From assembly GCA_964404035.1 (NCBI GenBank), contig CAYOIT010000060.1:1-25444 (forward strand): a stretch of DNA of 25,444 nucleotides. Reading direction: 5' to 3'. Shown piece after piece: positions 6,763 to 14,700 of this stretch (the first letter of the stretch is position 1; every line of letters starts with the position of its first letter). Below the pieces are notes generated by a model, which was not told the origin of the DNA, ran no database searches, and was given only the letters and a program-made list of their open reading frames with translations. Origin of the DNA: CAMBRF01 sp964404035. Lineage in GTDB: Bacteria; Verrucomicrobiota; Kiritimatiellia; CAIKKV01; CAITUY01. The position numbers and the translations under genes were made by a program.

Positions 6763-8939
6763 AGGTGCTCTTCGAGAATCAGGAATACGAAGCCGAGGTA
6801 TGGCGCCCCGCCATGGGGTGCCTCTCGGACACGCTGTCATACGATACGGAGACCACGGTCGTCGAAGATCCAGCCGTGGTTCCGGATTACGTGATCGGCA
6901 CTGCGTTCGACGGCAATAAGGTCTATTTCATCCAGCGGCAGAATCTTGGCCAATTCTGGAAGGCCCACCAGGGCTGTATCGTATATATGCATACGGCCTC
7001 GTTCGACCTGGAGGTCACGACCAAGGCATGCGGGTTCGACTTCCATCCCATGATCGAAGCCGGGTTGGTGCGGGATGTCAGCATCTATTACAGGCTGTTG
7101 CAATGCGCCGCCACCGGCGATGTGCCGCACCGGTATAGCCTCGCAGCCCTCACGGACGAACTGCTGCATGTCAGGCTGGATAAGGATGATGCCATCAGGA
7201 TGGATTATGGGCGGTTCTACCACGACGGGGTGGTGAACTACCTCGCCATGCCCAAGGAATACCTGGAATACGCCGCACGCGACGCGATCGCTTCATACCG
7301 GCTGGCTGAACGCCTGGATGCGCAATGCCGTAGTGAACACAGCCAGCACTCCCCCCTCCCGCAAAACGGCACGAACGGCACAAACGGCAAAATGGCACAG
7401 TGGGGCCTGTTGGGACATGACATCCAGCTACGCGGTGATGTGGCTCTGCGGGCCATCGAGCGCTTCGGGATAGCCGTCGATCCAGCGGCTGTGACCGATC
7501 TTGACCGGCGGCTGGGTGCTGAGATTGAAAAATCACGAGCCTTATTGGCCCGTTTCGGTTACGTGCCAGGCAAGGCGGGCAACCAGGCTGAGTTCGATCG
7601 GGTCATCGGCGAGATCGAGCAGCAGCGCGGCATTACAATTCCAACCACCGCAAAAACCGGACGAAAGAGCCAGGCCGCCGATGATCTGAAACCGATAGGC
7701 GACCATGAGTTCGTGGAAGCGTTCATCCGGGCCAAGGAGGTGGAGAAGCTGCGCACGACATACATACGGCATCTCCAGGCGCCAGGTGGTCGGGTTCATC
7801 CACGCTACACCCTTCTGGTCCGCACCGGCAGGACTTCGTGCAGCACCCCCAACATTCAAAACCTCCCGCGTGTCGGGGGCATCCGGGAATGCGTCGTGCC
7901 GTCCCCGGGCCATGTATTCATCGCCTGTGACTATTCCATGCTGGAACTCTGCACGTTGGCGCAGATCGCCTATACCCGGTTCGGCCAATCGGTCATGCGC
8001 GACTTGATCAACCAGGGGGTTGACCTTCATCGCCACGTGGCCAGCATGGTGCTGGGGAAGCCCGCCTCCGAGGTGACCAAGGCCGACCGCCAGAAAGCCA
8101 AGGCAATCGATTTCGGCCTGCCTGGGGGAATGGGGGTGGGAGGATTACGTGGCTATGCCCGCGCCTCCTACGGGGTGGATTTGACGGAGAACGAGGCCGA
8201 GAACTGGCGTAGTGCCTGGTTGGCGCTGTTTCCCGAAATGGCCGGTTACCTGGAAGCTGGTGACGATCTGACGCGGCTGGGAGTGACGTTGGATCTGGAT
8301 GCGTATCCCGATTCTTATACCGGCTTCGCGGCGGAAACAGCGGCAGCGGTCGTCCTGCGCGTGGCTGGCGGGGCATCGGCCACATCGTCCGGCAGATCCT
8401 TCGGCCCCGCTGAAATCGACTGGGCGTGGGCGCAGATTGCCGATAGCAGGGCAGGTGAAATTAAGGCGCTGTCGGCAGATATCCGGGCGCGTAAAGGGTC
8501 GCGCGATCTCCAACGGGCGGTTATACCGGGGCGTACCATTTCGATTCCAACCGGGCGTATCAGGGCGAATTGCACCTACACCGAGTCGCGAAACTGGCCG
8601 TTCCAGGCGTTGGCGGCAGACGGGGCTAAGCTGGCGTTGTACAGCCTGATCCGCGCCGGCTACCGCGTGGTCGCATTTATCCACGACGAGGTGTTGGTTG
8701 AGGTGCCCGAGGCTGCCGACTACCGTGCGGATGCCGATGCCATCTCAAACATCATGGTCGCTGCCATGCGGCGCGTGTGTCCTGATGTGGAAATCCGGTC
8801 CGAATACGCGGTTATGCGTCGCTGGCGGAAGGATGCTAAAGCTGTCTATAACGAACACGGGTGGTTAATCCCATACGAAGATACGCAGGTGCGAAAAACA
8901 GAATCAAAGGATCAAATACAGACGCCGACGGCGGCATAA
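6759..8939 (+). CDS. Family A DNA polymerase with 3'-5' exonuclease, phage type
   Basis: A 726-residue replicative polymerase of the phage/PolA kind. The proofreading domain shows ExoI Asp29/Glu31 (YDTET), ExoII Asp83 (HTASFD) and ExoIII Tyr171/Asp175 (YAARD). The polymerase domain has motif A Asp391 and steric-gate Glu396 (DYSMLEL), motif B Arg444, Lys448 and Phe452 (RQKAKAIDFGLPGG) and motif C His642-Asp643-Glu644. Compared with E. coli Pol I, the O-helix tyrosine (Y766) is glycine, and motif A Gln708 and Arg712 are Met and Cys. A spacer of about residues 192-213 (QNGTNGTNGK) between exonuclease and polymerase parts is encoded by repeat copy C. There is no 5'-3' exonuclease domain. It is the third gene of the replication operon and translationally coupled to the primase. 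Confidence 0.94.
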   Translation: MKVLFENQEYEAEVWRPAMGCLSDTLSYDTETTVVEDPAVVPDYVIGTAFDGNKVYFIQRQNLGQFWKAHQGCIVYMHTASFDLEVTTKACGFDFHPMIEAGLVRDVSIYYRLLQCAATGDVPHRYSLAALTDELLHVRLDKDDAIRMDYGRFYHDGVVNYLAMPKEYLEYAARDAIASYRLAERLDAQCRSEHSQHSPLPQNGTNGTNGKMAQWGLLGHDIQLRGDVALRAIERFGIAVDPAAVTDLDRRLGAEIEKSRALLARFGYVPGKAGNQAEFDRVIGEIEQQRGITIPTTAKTGRKSQAADDLKPIGDHEFVEAFIRAKEVEKLRTTYIRHLQAPGGRVHPRYTLLVRTGRTSCSTPNIQNLPRVGGIRECVVPSPGHVFIACDYSMLELCTLAQIAYTRFGQSVMRDLINQGVDLHRHVASMVLGKPASEVTKADRQKAKAIDFGLPGGMGVGGLRGYARASYGVDLTENEAENWRSAWLALFPEMAGYLEAGDDLTRLGVTLDLDAYPDSYTGFAAETAAAVVLRVAGGASATSSGRSFGPAEIDWAWAQIADSRAGEIKALSADIRARKGSRDLQRAVIPGRTISIPTGRIRANCTYTESRNWPFQALAADGAKLALYSLIRAGYRVVAFIHDEVLVEVPEAADYRADADAISNIMVAAMRRVCPDVEIRSEYAVMRRWRKDAKAVYNEHGWLIPYEDTQVRKTESKDQIQTPTAA
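7358..7398 (-). repeat. 41-bp degenerate repeat, copy C (inverted relative to A and B)
   Basis: The minus strand matches copy B at 35 of 41 positions. It sits in frame in the linker between exonuclease and polymerase domains, where it encodes a Q-N-G-T-rich stretch on the plus strand. Being in opposite orientation in a second gene, it behaves like a dispersed element rather than a tandem duplication. Confidence 0.72.
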
Positions 8940-8956
8940 TCAGATGGAGAACGACT

Positions 8957-9115
8957 ATGAGTGCAAGCAGCGAGGACAACTGGGATTTTGGTGCGATGAA
9001 CCTGCTCGATCTCGACTTCTATCACGACGGAGATGGGAACGAACTCCCCGATATTGAAGAGGAATACGAGGCATGGCAACCGGTGAATATGCGTGAAGGA
9101 GGCATCAATGGATAA
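8957..9115 (+). CDS. Small acidic protein, uncharacterised
   Basis: 52 residues, very acidic (WDFGAMNLLDLDFYHDGDGN, then ELPDIEEEYEAW). I place the start at ATG 8957 because GGAG (8946-8949) lies seven bases ahead. The open frame extends upstream into the polymerase gene, but that part is only overlap. It starts 17 bases after the polymerase stop and overlaps the next gene by eight bases, so it is co-transcribed. Its acidity could suit a DNA-mimic or protein-binding role, but nothing in the sequence proves a function. Confidence 0.6.
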   Translation: MSASSEDNWDFGAMNLLDLDFYHDGDGNELPDIEEEYEAWQPVNMREGGING

Positions 9116-9341
9116 AAAAACAAGAAAGGAGCTCTGGCAACAGTTAAGCCAGCCACCCCCATTCGGCAAGGAACGGCCCCCGCCTATCCCGGTCCAATGG
9201 CTCGTAGAACATGAGGCATGTTCACTGCGATCCGTGCGCATGGACGGTGGACCGCTTGATCCGACGCATATAGAACACCAAACTTGTTGCCGGTGGTTAC
9301 AGGGCCATCTGTACTGGCAGCGATTACCCTTGTCGCCGTGA
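9108..9341 (+). CDS. Small hypothetical protein with Cys/His cluster
   Basis: 77 residues starting MDKKTRKELWQQL. AAGGAGG just upstream (within 9096-9102) supports ATG 9108 over ATG 9093. The N-terminal half is basic and proline-rich (PPPFGKERPPPIP). The second half holds HEAC, HQTCC and a nearby His that could bind a metal, although the spacing does not match a zinc-finger family I know. It overlaps the preceding small gene by eight bases and lies 13 bases before the next one. The function is unknown. Confidence 0.55.
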   Translation: MDKKTRKELWQQLSQPPPFGKERPPPIPVQWLVEHEACSLRSVRMDGGPLDPTHIEHQTCCRWLQGHLYWQRLPLSP

Positions 9342-9354
9342 AGGAGATTATAAT

Positions 9355-10401
9355 ATGGAAACATCTGTTGTAGAAATACATCCGGCTGAGGTTGACGCTT
9401 CAGCGCTTAGCCAGTCCCGTACCCCGAGCCAAGCTGAATCCAGCCGCCGTAATGGGCGTAAGAGTCGGGGTCCCGTAACCGTGGTCGGGAAGGAACGGGC
9501 GCGGGGTAACGCCGTCACCCATGGATTGTTCGCGCGCGTGCTGCCCGCCGGTCAGTTGCCGGTATTCGCAGATCGCCGGGAATATATCCCTCTCGTCCAG
9601 CAGATGCAGGTTGAGTTCGGCATCCGCACATCGATGGGGCGGGCGCTCGTGGAAAGCCTGGTATTGGACATGCTTCGGCTTCGTTATATGCGGTCCATGG
9701 AAATTGCCCTTCTGGACCCCGGCCTTGATGGGGATCGCGATCTGGAAACAGCAATCCGGGATCGTGAACGTGCCAGTCATCACCGCTCGGACGAGGAGAA
9801 CGAGACACTCCTGCAGGCCTATGGAAGCGGCGCCGCTCAGTTACGGAACGGGTTGCGGTTGGTGATCCCCGATGAACTCGTGGCGACTATAACAGCGGAC
9901 CTGTGGCGATACATGAATGAACCCCGCGAATCCCTCGCCCGGAATCAGGCGGAAATGAAAGAGTTGGACGCCGATATCGCCACGGCCGATCCAGCAGATA
10001 TTCCGAATCTCCAGACTATAATGGAGATCACGCGGGAGGCCATCGTACAGGATGAGGAGGACATGAAAACCAGGGATCGGACGCTGTTCTTCGTGGAAAA
10101 GGAAGCCGACCTGACCGCCTATGTAGCCGGCCGAAAGCGAATCTCGCCTGCCATGATGGAACGGTGGGCGGAGCTCCTGGACCGGCAGCGCGCGATTCTG
10201 GAGCGTGACATAAGCCAGACACGGGTGGCCGATGCTCGGATCAATCACTGCCGCCGGCGGCACTACCGGGCGTCCGCAGGGCGGATTGACGAACTCAACG
10301 GGCTTGGCGAATATGAGGACCGGATTCGTCGTTCCATGACGAAGACCGTGGCGCTGATCAAGGAAGTGGAAAGTGGCGCCGTGATAGATGTCCCTGCCTG
10401 A
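9355..10401 (+). CDS. Protein with N..KS.GP...GK....NA..HGL motif, uncharacterised
   Basis: 348 residues; ATG 9355 follows AAGGAG (9341-9346). Residues 33-58 carry RNGRKSRGPVTVVGKERARG followed by NAVTHGL. From memory this signature opens many hypothetical proteins in Planctomycetes, Acidobacteria and Verrucomicrobia, and its function is not established. The rest is helical with heptad-like charged stretches (about 140-260) and a basic C-terminal part (DRQRAILERDISQTRVADAR, INHCRRRHYR) suited to nucleic-acid binding. It is the last gene of the replication operon, ending at a strong bidirectional hairpin. A DNA-binding role, for example small-terminase-like or partition-like, is possible, but I see no decisive motif. 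Confidence 0.8.
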   Translation: METSVVEIHPAEVDASALSQSRTPSQAESSRRNGRKSRGPVTVVGKERARGNAVTHGLFARVLPAGQLPVFADRREYIPLVQQMQVEFGIRTSMGRALVESLVLDMLRLRYMRSMEIALLDPGLDGDRDLETAIRDRERASHHRSDEENETLLQAYGSGAAQLRNGLRLVIPDELVATITADLWRYMNEPRESLARNQAEMKELDADIATADPADIPNLQTIMEITREAIVQDEEDMKTRDRTLFFVEKEADLTAYVAGRKRISPAMMERWAELLDRQRAILERDISQTRVADARINHCRRRHYRASAGRIDELNGLGEYEDRIRRSMTKTVALIKEVESGAVIDVPA

Positions 10402-10420
10402 AGCCTCGGGTTCGTTTTTC

Positions 10421-10470
10421 GGAAAAGGTTTGGCCGGCGCTGCCGCTTGCGACAACGCCGGCCATTTTCC
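10421..10470. terminator. Bidirectional terminator between convergent genes
   Basis: GGAAAA (10421-10426) and GGCCGGCG (10432-10439) pair with CGCCGGCC (10456-10463) and TTTTCC (10465-10470), with a small bulge and a 16-base loop. The stem is GC-rich with an A-tract on one side and a T-tract on the other, so it can act as an intrinsic terminator in both directions. It fills the gap between the plus-strand replication operon and the minus-strand sigma-like gene. Confidence 0.75.
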
Positions 10471-11151
10471 TTATTTGGCGCGTGCAGACCGGGCAGCGCG
10501 GCGTTCCGTCGCCGCCCGCAGCCCCGCCTTCCAGGACGGCTGCATGGCACAGTCGGCGAGACCATCTGTGCCCCAGGCGTCGAAGATCTCCTCCCTGCAA
10601 CTCTGCCGTAGCTGAACGACCCGGGGCGCCGAAACGCCTATCCGGCTCCCGATTTCGCTCGGCCCGTAACCAACCGCTGTTTCCCGCAACACGACCATGC
10701 GGCGGTCATCCAGCCGGGCTTCTACATCCGCCCAGTCCAGGTGCTTGGCCGCTGCCGTATCCGTGTCCTCGCCGTCCGCCGCCAGTAAATCGTGCAGGGT
10801 CACGTCAACTTCCGGATCGTCCGCATCTACGGCCATCGCTTCGTCCATGGATCGTAATGAAACTCGCCCGCACAGGGAGGCAGCCGCGCTCATTACGTCC
10901 GCCTTCCCGGCATACCCCGAACGCCGCCCGTGTTTCAGGCCCTCCACGGCGTACCAGGCGACCGACTGGGGCGGCACCTGCTTCCCCCTACGCTCGGCCG
11001 AGTCCAGCGCCTTGGCGGCCAAGGCAACGGCCTCGGCGGTCAACTCCTCCACGTCCTCGCATCCCGTGGGCTTCACCGCCCCCTTCGCTACGGCCGCCGC
11101 GATCAAGGGCATGATTGTGTTCACCAGCATCATTCCGGCTGTCGGACTCAC
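10471..11151 (-). CDS. Sigma-70-like putative transcription factor
   Basis: 226 residues beginning at GTG 11151, with AGGAG seven bases ahead on the minus strand. Residues about 30-80 (EDVEELTAEAVALAAKALDS ... SVAWYAVEGLKHGRRSGY) resemble sigma region 2 of small sigma factors. Residues about 143-190 (LDDRRMVVLRETAVGYGPSE, IGSRIGVSAPRVVQLRQSC) are a good region-4 helix-turn-helix. The C-terminal 36 residues are a basic tail (RAATERRAARSARAK). Between the two regions is an acidic linker. It probably directs transcription of element genes, perhaps the late or cargo genes. It could instead be a non-sigma regulator that reuses the fold. It lies downstream of the membrane-protein gene on the same strand and is convergent with the replication operon. 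Confidence 0.72.
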   Translation of the reverse strand: MSPTAGMMLVNTIMPLIAAAVAKGAVKPTGCEDVEELTAEAVALAAKALDSAERRGKQVPPQSVAWYAVEGLKHGRRSGYAGKADVMSAAASLCGRVSLRSMDEAMAVDADDPEVDVTLHDLLAADGEDTDTAAAKHLDWADVEARLDDRRMVVLRETAVGYGPSEIGSRIGVSAPRVVQLRQSCREEIFDAWGTDGLADCAMQPSWKAGLRAATERRAARSARAK

Positions 11152-11206
11152 TTTCCATCTCCTGCTTTGTAGGAGGGGGCCGACAGCGACGCACCTATTG
11201 CGCCCC

Positions 11207-11231
11207 GGCGGCCACCTCGTGGTTGGCCGCC
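11207..11231. terminator. Strong hairpin between two minus-strand genes
   Basis: GGCGGCC-ACC (11207-11216) pairs with GGT-T-GGCCGCC (11221-11231) around a TCGT loop, with one bulged base. There is no T tract on either strand. It lies in the 116-bp gap between the membrane-protein gene and the sigma-like gene and could attenuate transcription or stabilise the RNA. Confidence 0.4.
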
Positions 11232-11267
11232 TTGAGCGGCTTGGATAGGGGTTGTTGTTCTACTCGA

Positions 11268-11582
11268 TTACACGGTCGCCATCATGATCGGATCAAACAG
11301 CTTGGCGATGTCCTCCCGCAGTTCCTTCATGACGCCCACCGCTGTGGCGGTGACTAGCGCGCACAGCGCCAGGAACCCGCCGATCCACGGAACCTGGGCC
11401 AGAAGAAACGCGATCAGCGCTCCCAGCAGAACAGCCTCCGCGAACTGGCGATGTCGTTCGATGAACTTCAGTATGCCCTCAACCAAGCGCTTTGCCCGAG
11501 TCCATAGCAGCAGCAGTTCTGCCTTCGCACGGCGAGGAATTTGGAGCTGCCGTATCCGATCGACCACCTCTTTTGCAGTCAT
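11268..11582 (-). CDS. Small membrane protein with two helices, uncharacterised
   Basis: 104 residues; ATG 11582 is preceded by AGGAGGGCAC. The N-terminal 45 residues are amphipathic and basic (TRAKRLVEGILKFIERHRQ). They are followed by two hydrophobic segments, about 47-64 (FAEAVLLGALIAFLLAQV) and 67-86 (IGGFLALCALVTATAVGVMK), with a tight PW turn, and a charged C-terminus. This is a helical-hairpin topology, as in holins or small phage membrane proteins, but I recognise no family and no lysis partner is nearby. It is divergent from the giant cargo gene and upstream of the sigma-like gene. Confidence 0.65.
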   Translation of the reverse strand: MTAKEVVDRIRQLQIPRRAKAELLLLWTRAKRLVEGILKFIERHRQFAEAVLLGALIAFLLAQVPWIGGFLALCALVTATAVGVMKELREDIAKLFDPIMMATV

Positions 11583-11783
11583 GTGCCCTCCTTTTGATTG
11601 GAACTGATAAAGCGCCGCACCGATTGCTCGGCATGGCTCTGTTATATGTTATAGCGCTATTTCAGTGAAAATTAAGTCAGCACCTACCAGGTGAACAAGC
11701 TTGACACAAAACCAGATTCGGATTGCGGTAAGAGATAAAACCAGAGACAATTTATAGTCTACACGAGGAAGACTTCTGAAACC
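11583..11783. promoter_or_regulatory. Divergent intergenic region between element core and cargo
   Basis: This AT-rich 200-bp gap separates the minus-strand membrane-protein gene from the plus-strand giant gene and must hold both promoters. A perfect TTGACA lies at 11701-11706 on the plus strand, but no convincing -10 box follows at 16-18 bases. It also holds a 10-bp palindrome ATAGCGCTAT (11651-11660) and a short inverted repeat CACCT-ACC-AGGTG (11681-11693), either of which could be an operator. Confidence 0.4.
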
Positions 11784-14700
11784 ATGAAAAGACAATGGGT
11801 TTGGCGGTGGATGTTTCGGTTGGCGTTGGCCTGGGTGGCTGGAATGGGGATGGCGGCGGACGAGACGCTGGTGGCGTCCGGAGCGGCGTGTCGGTACCGG
11901 GTGCCAACCAGCGGCGTGGACGGCACGGACTGGACCGCGCGGGCTTTCAACGATGCGTCGTGGAGCCTGGGCAACAGCGGGTTGGGTTATGACACCGGCG
12001 ACCTGAGTTACGTGCCGCTGTTCGGCGCGACCGTGCCGCCCGGTACGGTTTCGTTCTACGCGCGTTTCGCGTTTGCGGTTCAGAACGCAACGAACTACAG
12101 CAGCCTTACACTGAGGGTCAAGTACGATGACGGATTCATCGCCTATTTGAACGGCGCCGAAGTCGCGCGCGCCAACGCGCCGGCGAATGCCGGCCACAAT
12201 TCGGTAGCCGCCTCCGGCCACGATGACAGTCAGGCGCTCGTTTACCAGGATTTCGACCTGTCGTCGTTCGTTTCCCGGTTGGCGCCCGGCACGAACGTGC
12301 TGGCCATTCATGCGTTGAATCTCGACTCCAGCGGCGACATGCTGATCCTTCCCGAACTGCAGGCCGGTCTGCCCGAGGTGGTGACCAACCTCGTCATCAA
12401 CGAGTTCATGGCGCTCAACAACTCGACCATCAAGAACTCGCTGGGCAAATACGAGGATTGGATCGAACTGTACAACCCCAATGTCTCCAGCGTGTCGCTG
12501 CGCGGCTGGTATCTGACGGACGATGCCGGCAATCTCAAGAAGTGGAAGTTTCCGACGCATGCGGCGTCGTCCATTCCCGGCAAGGGGTACTTGCTGGTCT
12601 GGGCTGACGAAAACGCAAATTCGATGATCGGCGACGAGTTGCATGCCAGCTTCAAACTGGCTGGCGACGGCGAGTATGTAGCGCTGGTGAAGGCGGACGG
12701 CGTCACCGTGGTCTCGGCCTATGCGCCGATCCAGCAGTACGACGATATGTCCTACGGCATCGGATTGACCGGGGAGCACCGCTATTTCACCGTGGCGACA
12801 CCGGGGGCGGGTAATGCGTTTTCCAGCCCCAGAAACGAGGTGGCTGAGGTCAAGTTCAGCCCGAAGCGGGGCGTGTTCCCCCAGGTGGTGCCGCCGGTGA
12901 CGGCGAGGTGCGATACGACAGGTTCCCAGATCCGGTACACGACAAAAGCCAAGCCGCCCACGGTCACCAGTGCGTTGTATACGAACCCGTTCGTCTTCGC
13001 CAACACGGCCATCATCCGCGCGGCCGGGTTCAAGAGCGGGTGGGCGCCGTCGGGCATCGACACCCACAGCTATATCGTCTTGAACGACGTGCTGAACCAG
13101 TCCGCCACGCCACCCTCCGGCTATCCGACAAACTGGGCCGGTTACGCGGCCGACTACGGCATGGATCCGACGATCGTGTCCGGTTCCCGGGCGGCCCTGA
13201 AGAGAGCGCTGACATTTCTGCCCACGCTATCGCTCGTGACGCCGCAGGCGAACCTGTTCGCTCCGGCCACGGGCATCTATGTCAATCCCGGGGGGCGAGG
13301 TGATGAGTGGGAGCGCCCGGCTTCGGCGGAGTGGATCGAGGCCGACAACACCAGCACGTTCCAGACAGATTGCGGTCTGCGGATCCAGGGCGGCTATTTC
13401 AGGGAAATGGACGTCACAAGAAAGAAGTCGCTCATGTTGCAGTTCAGACGCACCTATGGCGAGGGTCGTCTGCATGAGGATCTATTCTCTGGAAACGCGG
13501 TCAACTCGTTCAACGATCTGTCGCTGCGGGCCGGGGCCAATGACGCCTGGAATGGGTGGGGCCAAGAAAGAACACAGTATATCGGCGATGAGTTCGTGCG
13601 TCGCACGCATCTGGCCATGGGCGGCGTGTCGTCGCACGGCCGGTTCGTCCATCTCTATCTGAACGGTCTCTATTGGGGCCTCTACAACCTGGTGGAACGT
13701 GTTTCAGGCGACTTCGCGGCAGCCTATTGCGGCGGACGGGCCGACACGTGGGACTTGATCAGTCAGGCCGGAGTGGAAGAAGGCGATGGTGCGGCCTGGG
13801 ACGCCATGGACAGCGTGCTGGCGGACAATCAAGGCAGTAACGAGACCTACCAGCGCGTACAGGGCAACAACCCGGACGGCACGCGCAATCCGGCCTATCC
13901 GGTCTATCTGGATGTCGGCAATTACATCGACTACATGCTCGTCGAATACTGGAGCGCCAACATCGACTGGCCGTGGAATAACTGGCGGGCATTCCGTGAC
14001 CGGAACGATGCGGTGAGCACGGGATTCAAATTCGCGGTCTGGGATGCCGAAGCCGGATTGGGAACCTGGGGAGACCTCGGGTCTGACGTAACGGACAGTG
14101 CGGACGGGGTGGCCGTCATTCAAAGCCGACTGGCGGGCAACGCGGAATACAGGCTGCGGTTCGCCGACCATGTGCAGAAGCATCTGTTCAACGGCGGGCC
14201 GCTGTCGCAGGCGGTCACGATTCCGCGTTACCAGGCGTTGGCGGCGGAGATCGAGCCGGCGGTCATCGCGGAGAGCGCGCGCTGGGGCGATCAGGACGGC
14301 GGTGCGTCGCATACGGTCGCGGAGTGGCGCGCCATGCGCGACTATGTGCTGAACACCTTCCTGCCTCAGCGTCCGGCGGAGTTCATGCAGCAACTGATAA
14401 AGAGAGGTCTTTATCCAGCGGTCGACGCGCCGGTGTTCTCCTGTTTCGGAGTCCTGTTCGCCAACCGTTTAAACCTGGCCATGACGGCGGCAGAGCCGGT
14501 CTACTACACGCTCGACAACAGCGATCCGCGCCAGTACGGCACGGGCGCGGCGGTGGGGACGTTGTATACGAACAGCGTGGCGCTGACGCGCACGGCCCGG
14601 GTCAAGGCCCGCGCCCGTTCGGCGGGCGGCGAATGGAGCGCTTTGACGGAGACGGTGTTCACGCTGGCCGAGAAGCCGGACCTGAGGGTGACGGAATTAA

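Noticed and set aside
11649..13067. Long minus-strand open frame (472 residues) opposite the start of the giant gene
   Set aside because: Arg/His-rich low-complexity composition typical of a GC-rich antisense shadow; the plus strand encodes clear domains there.
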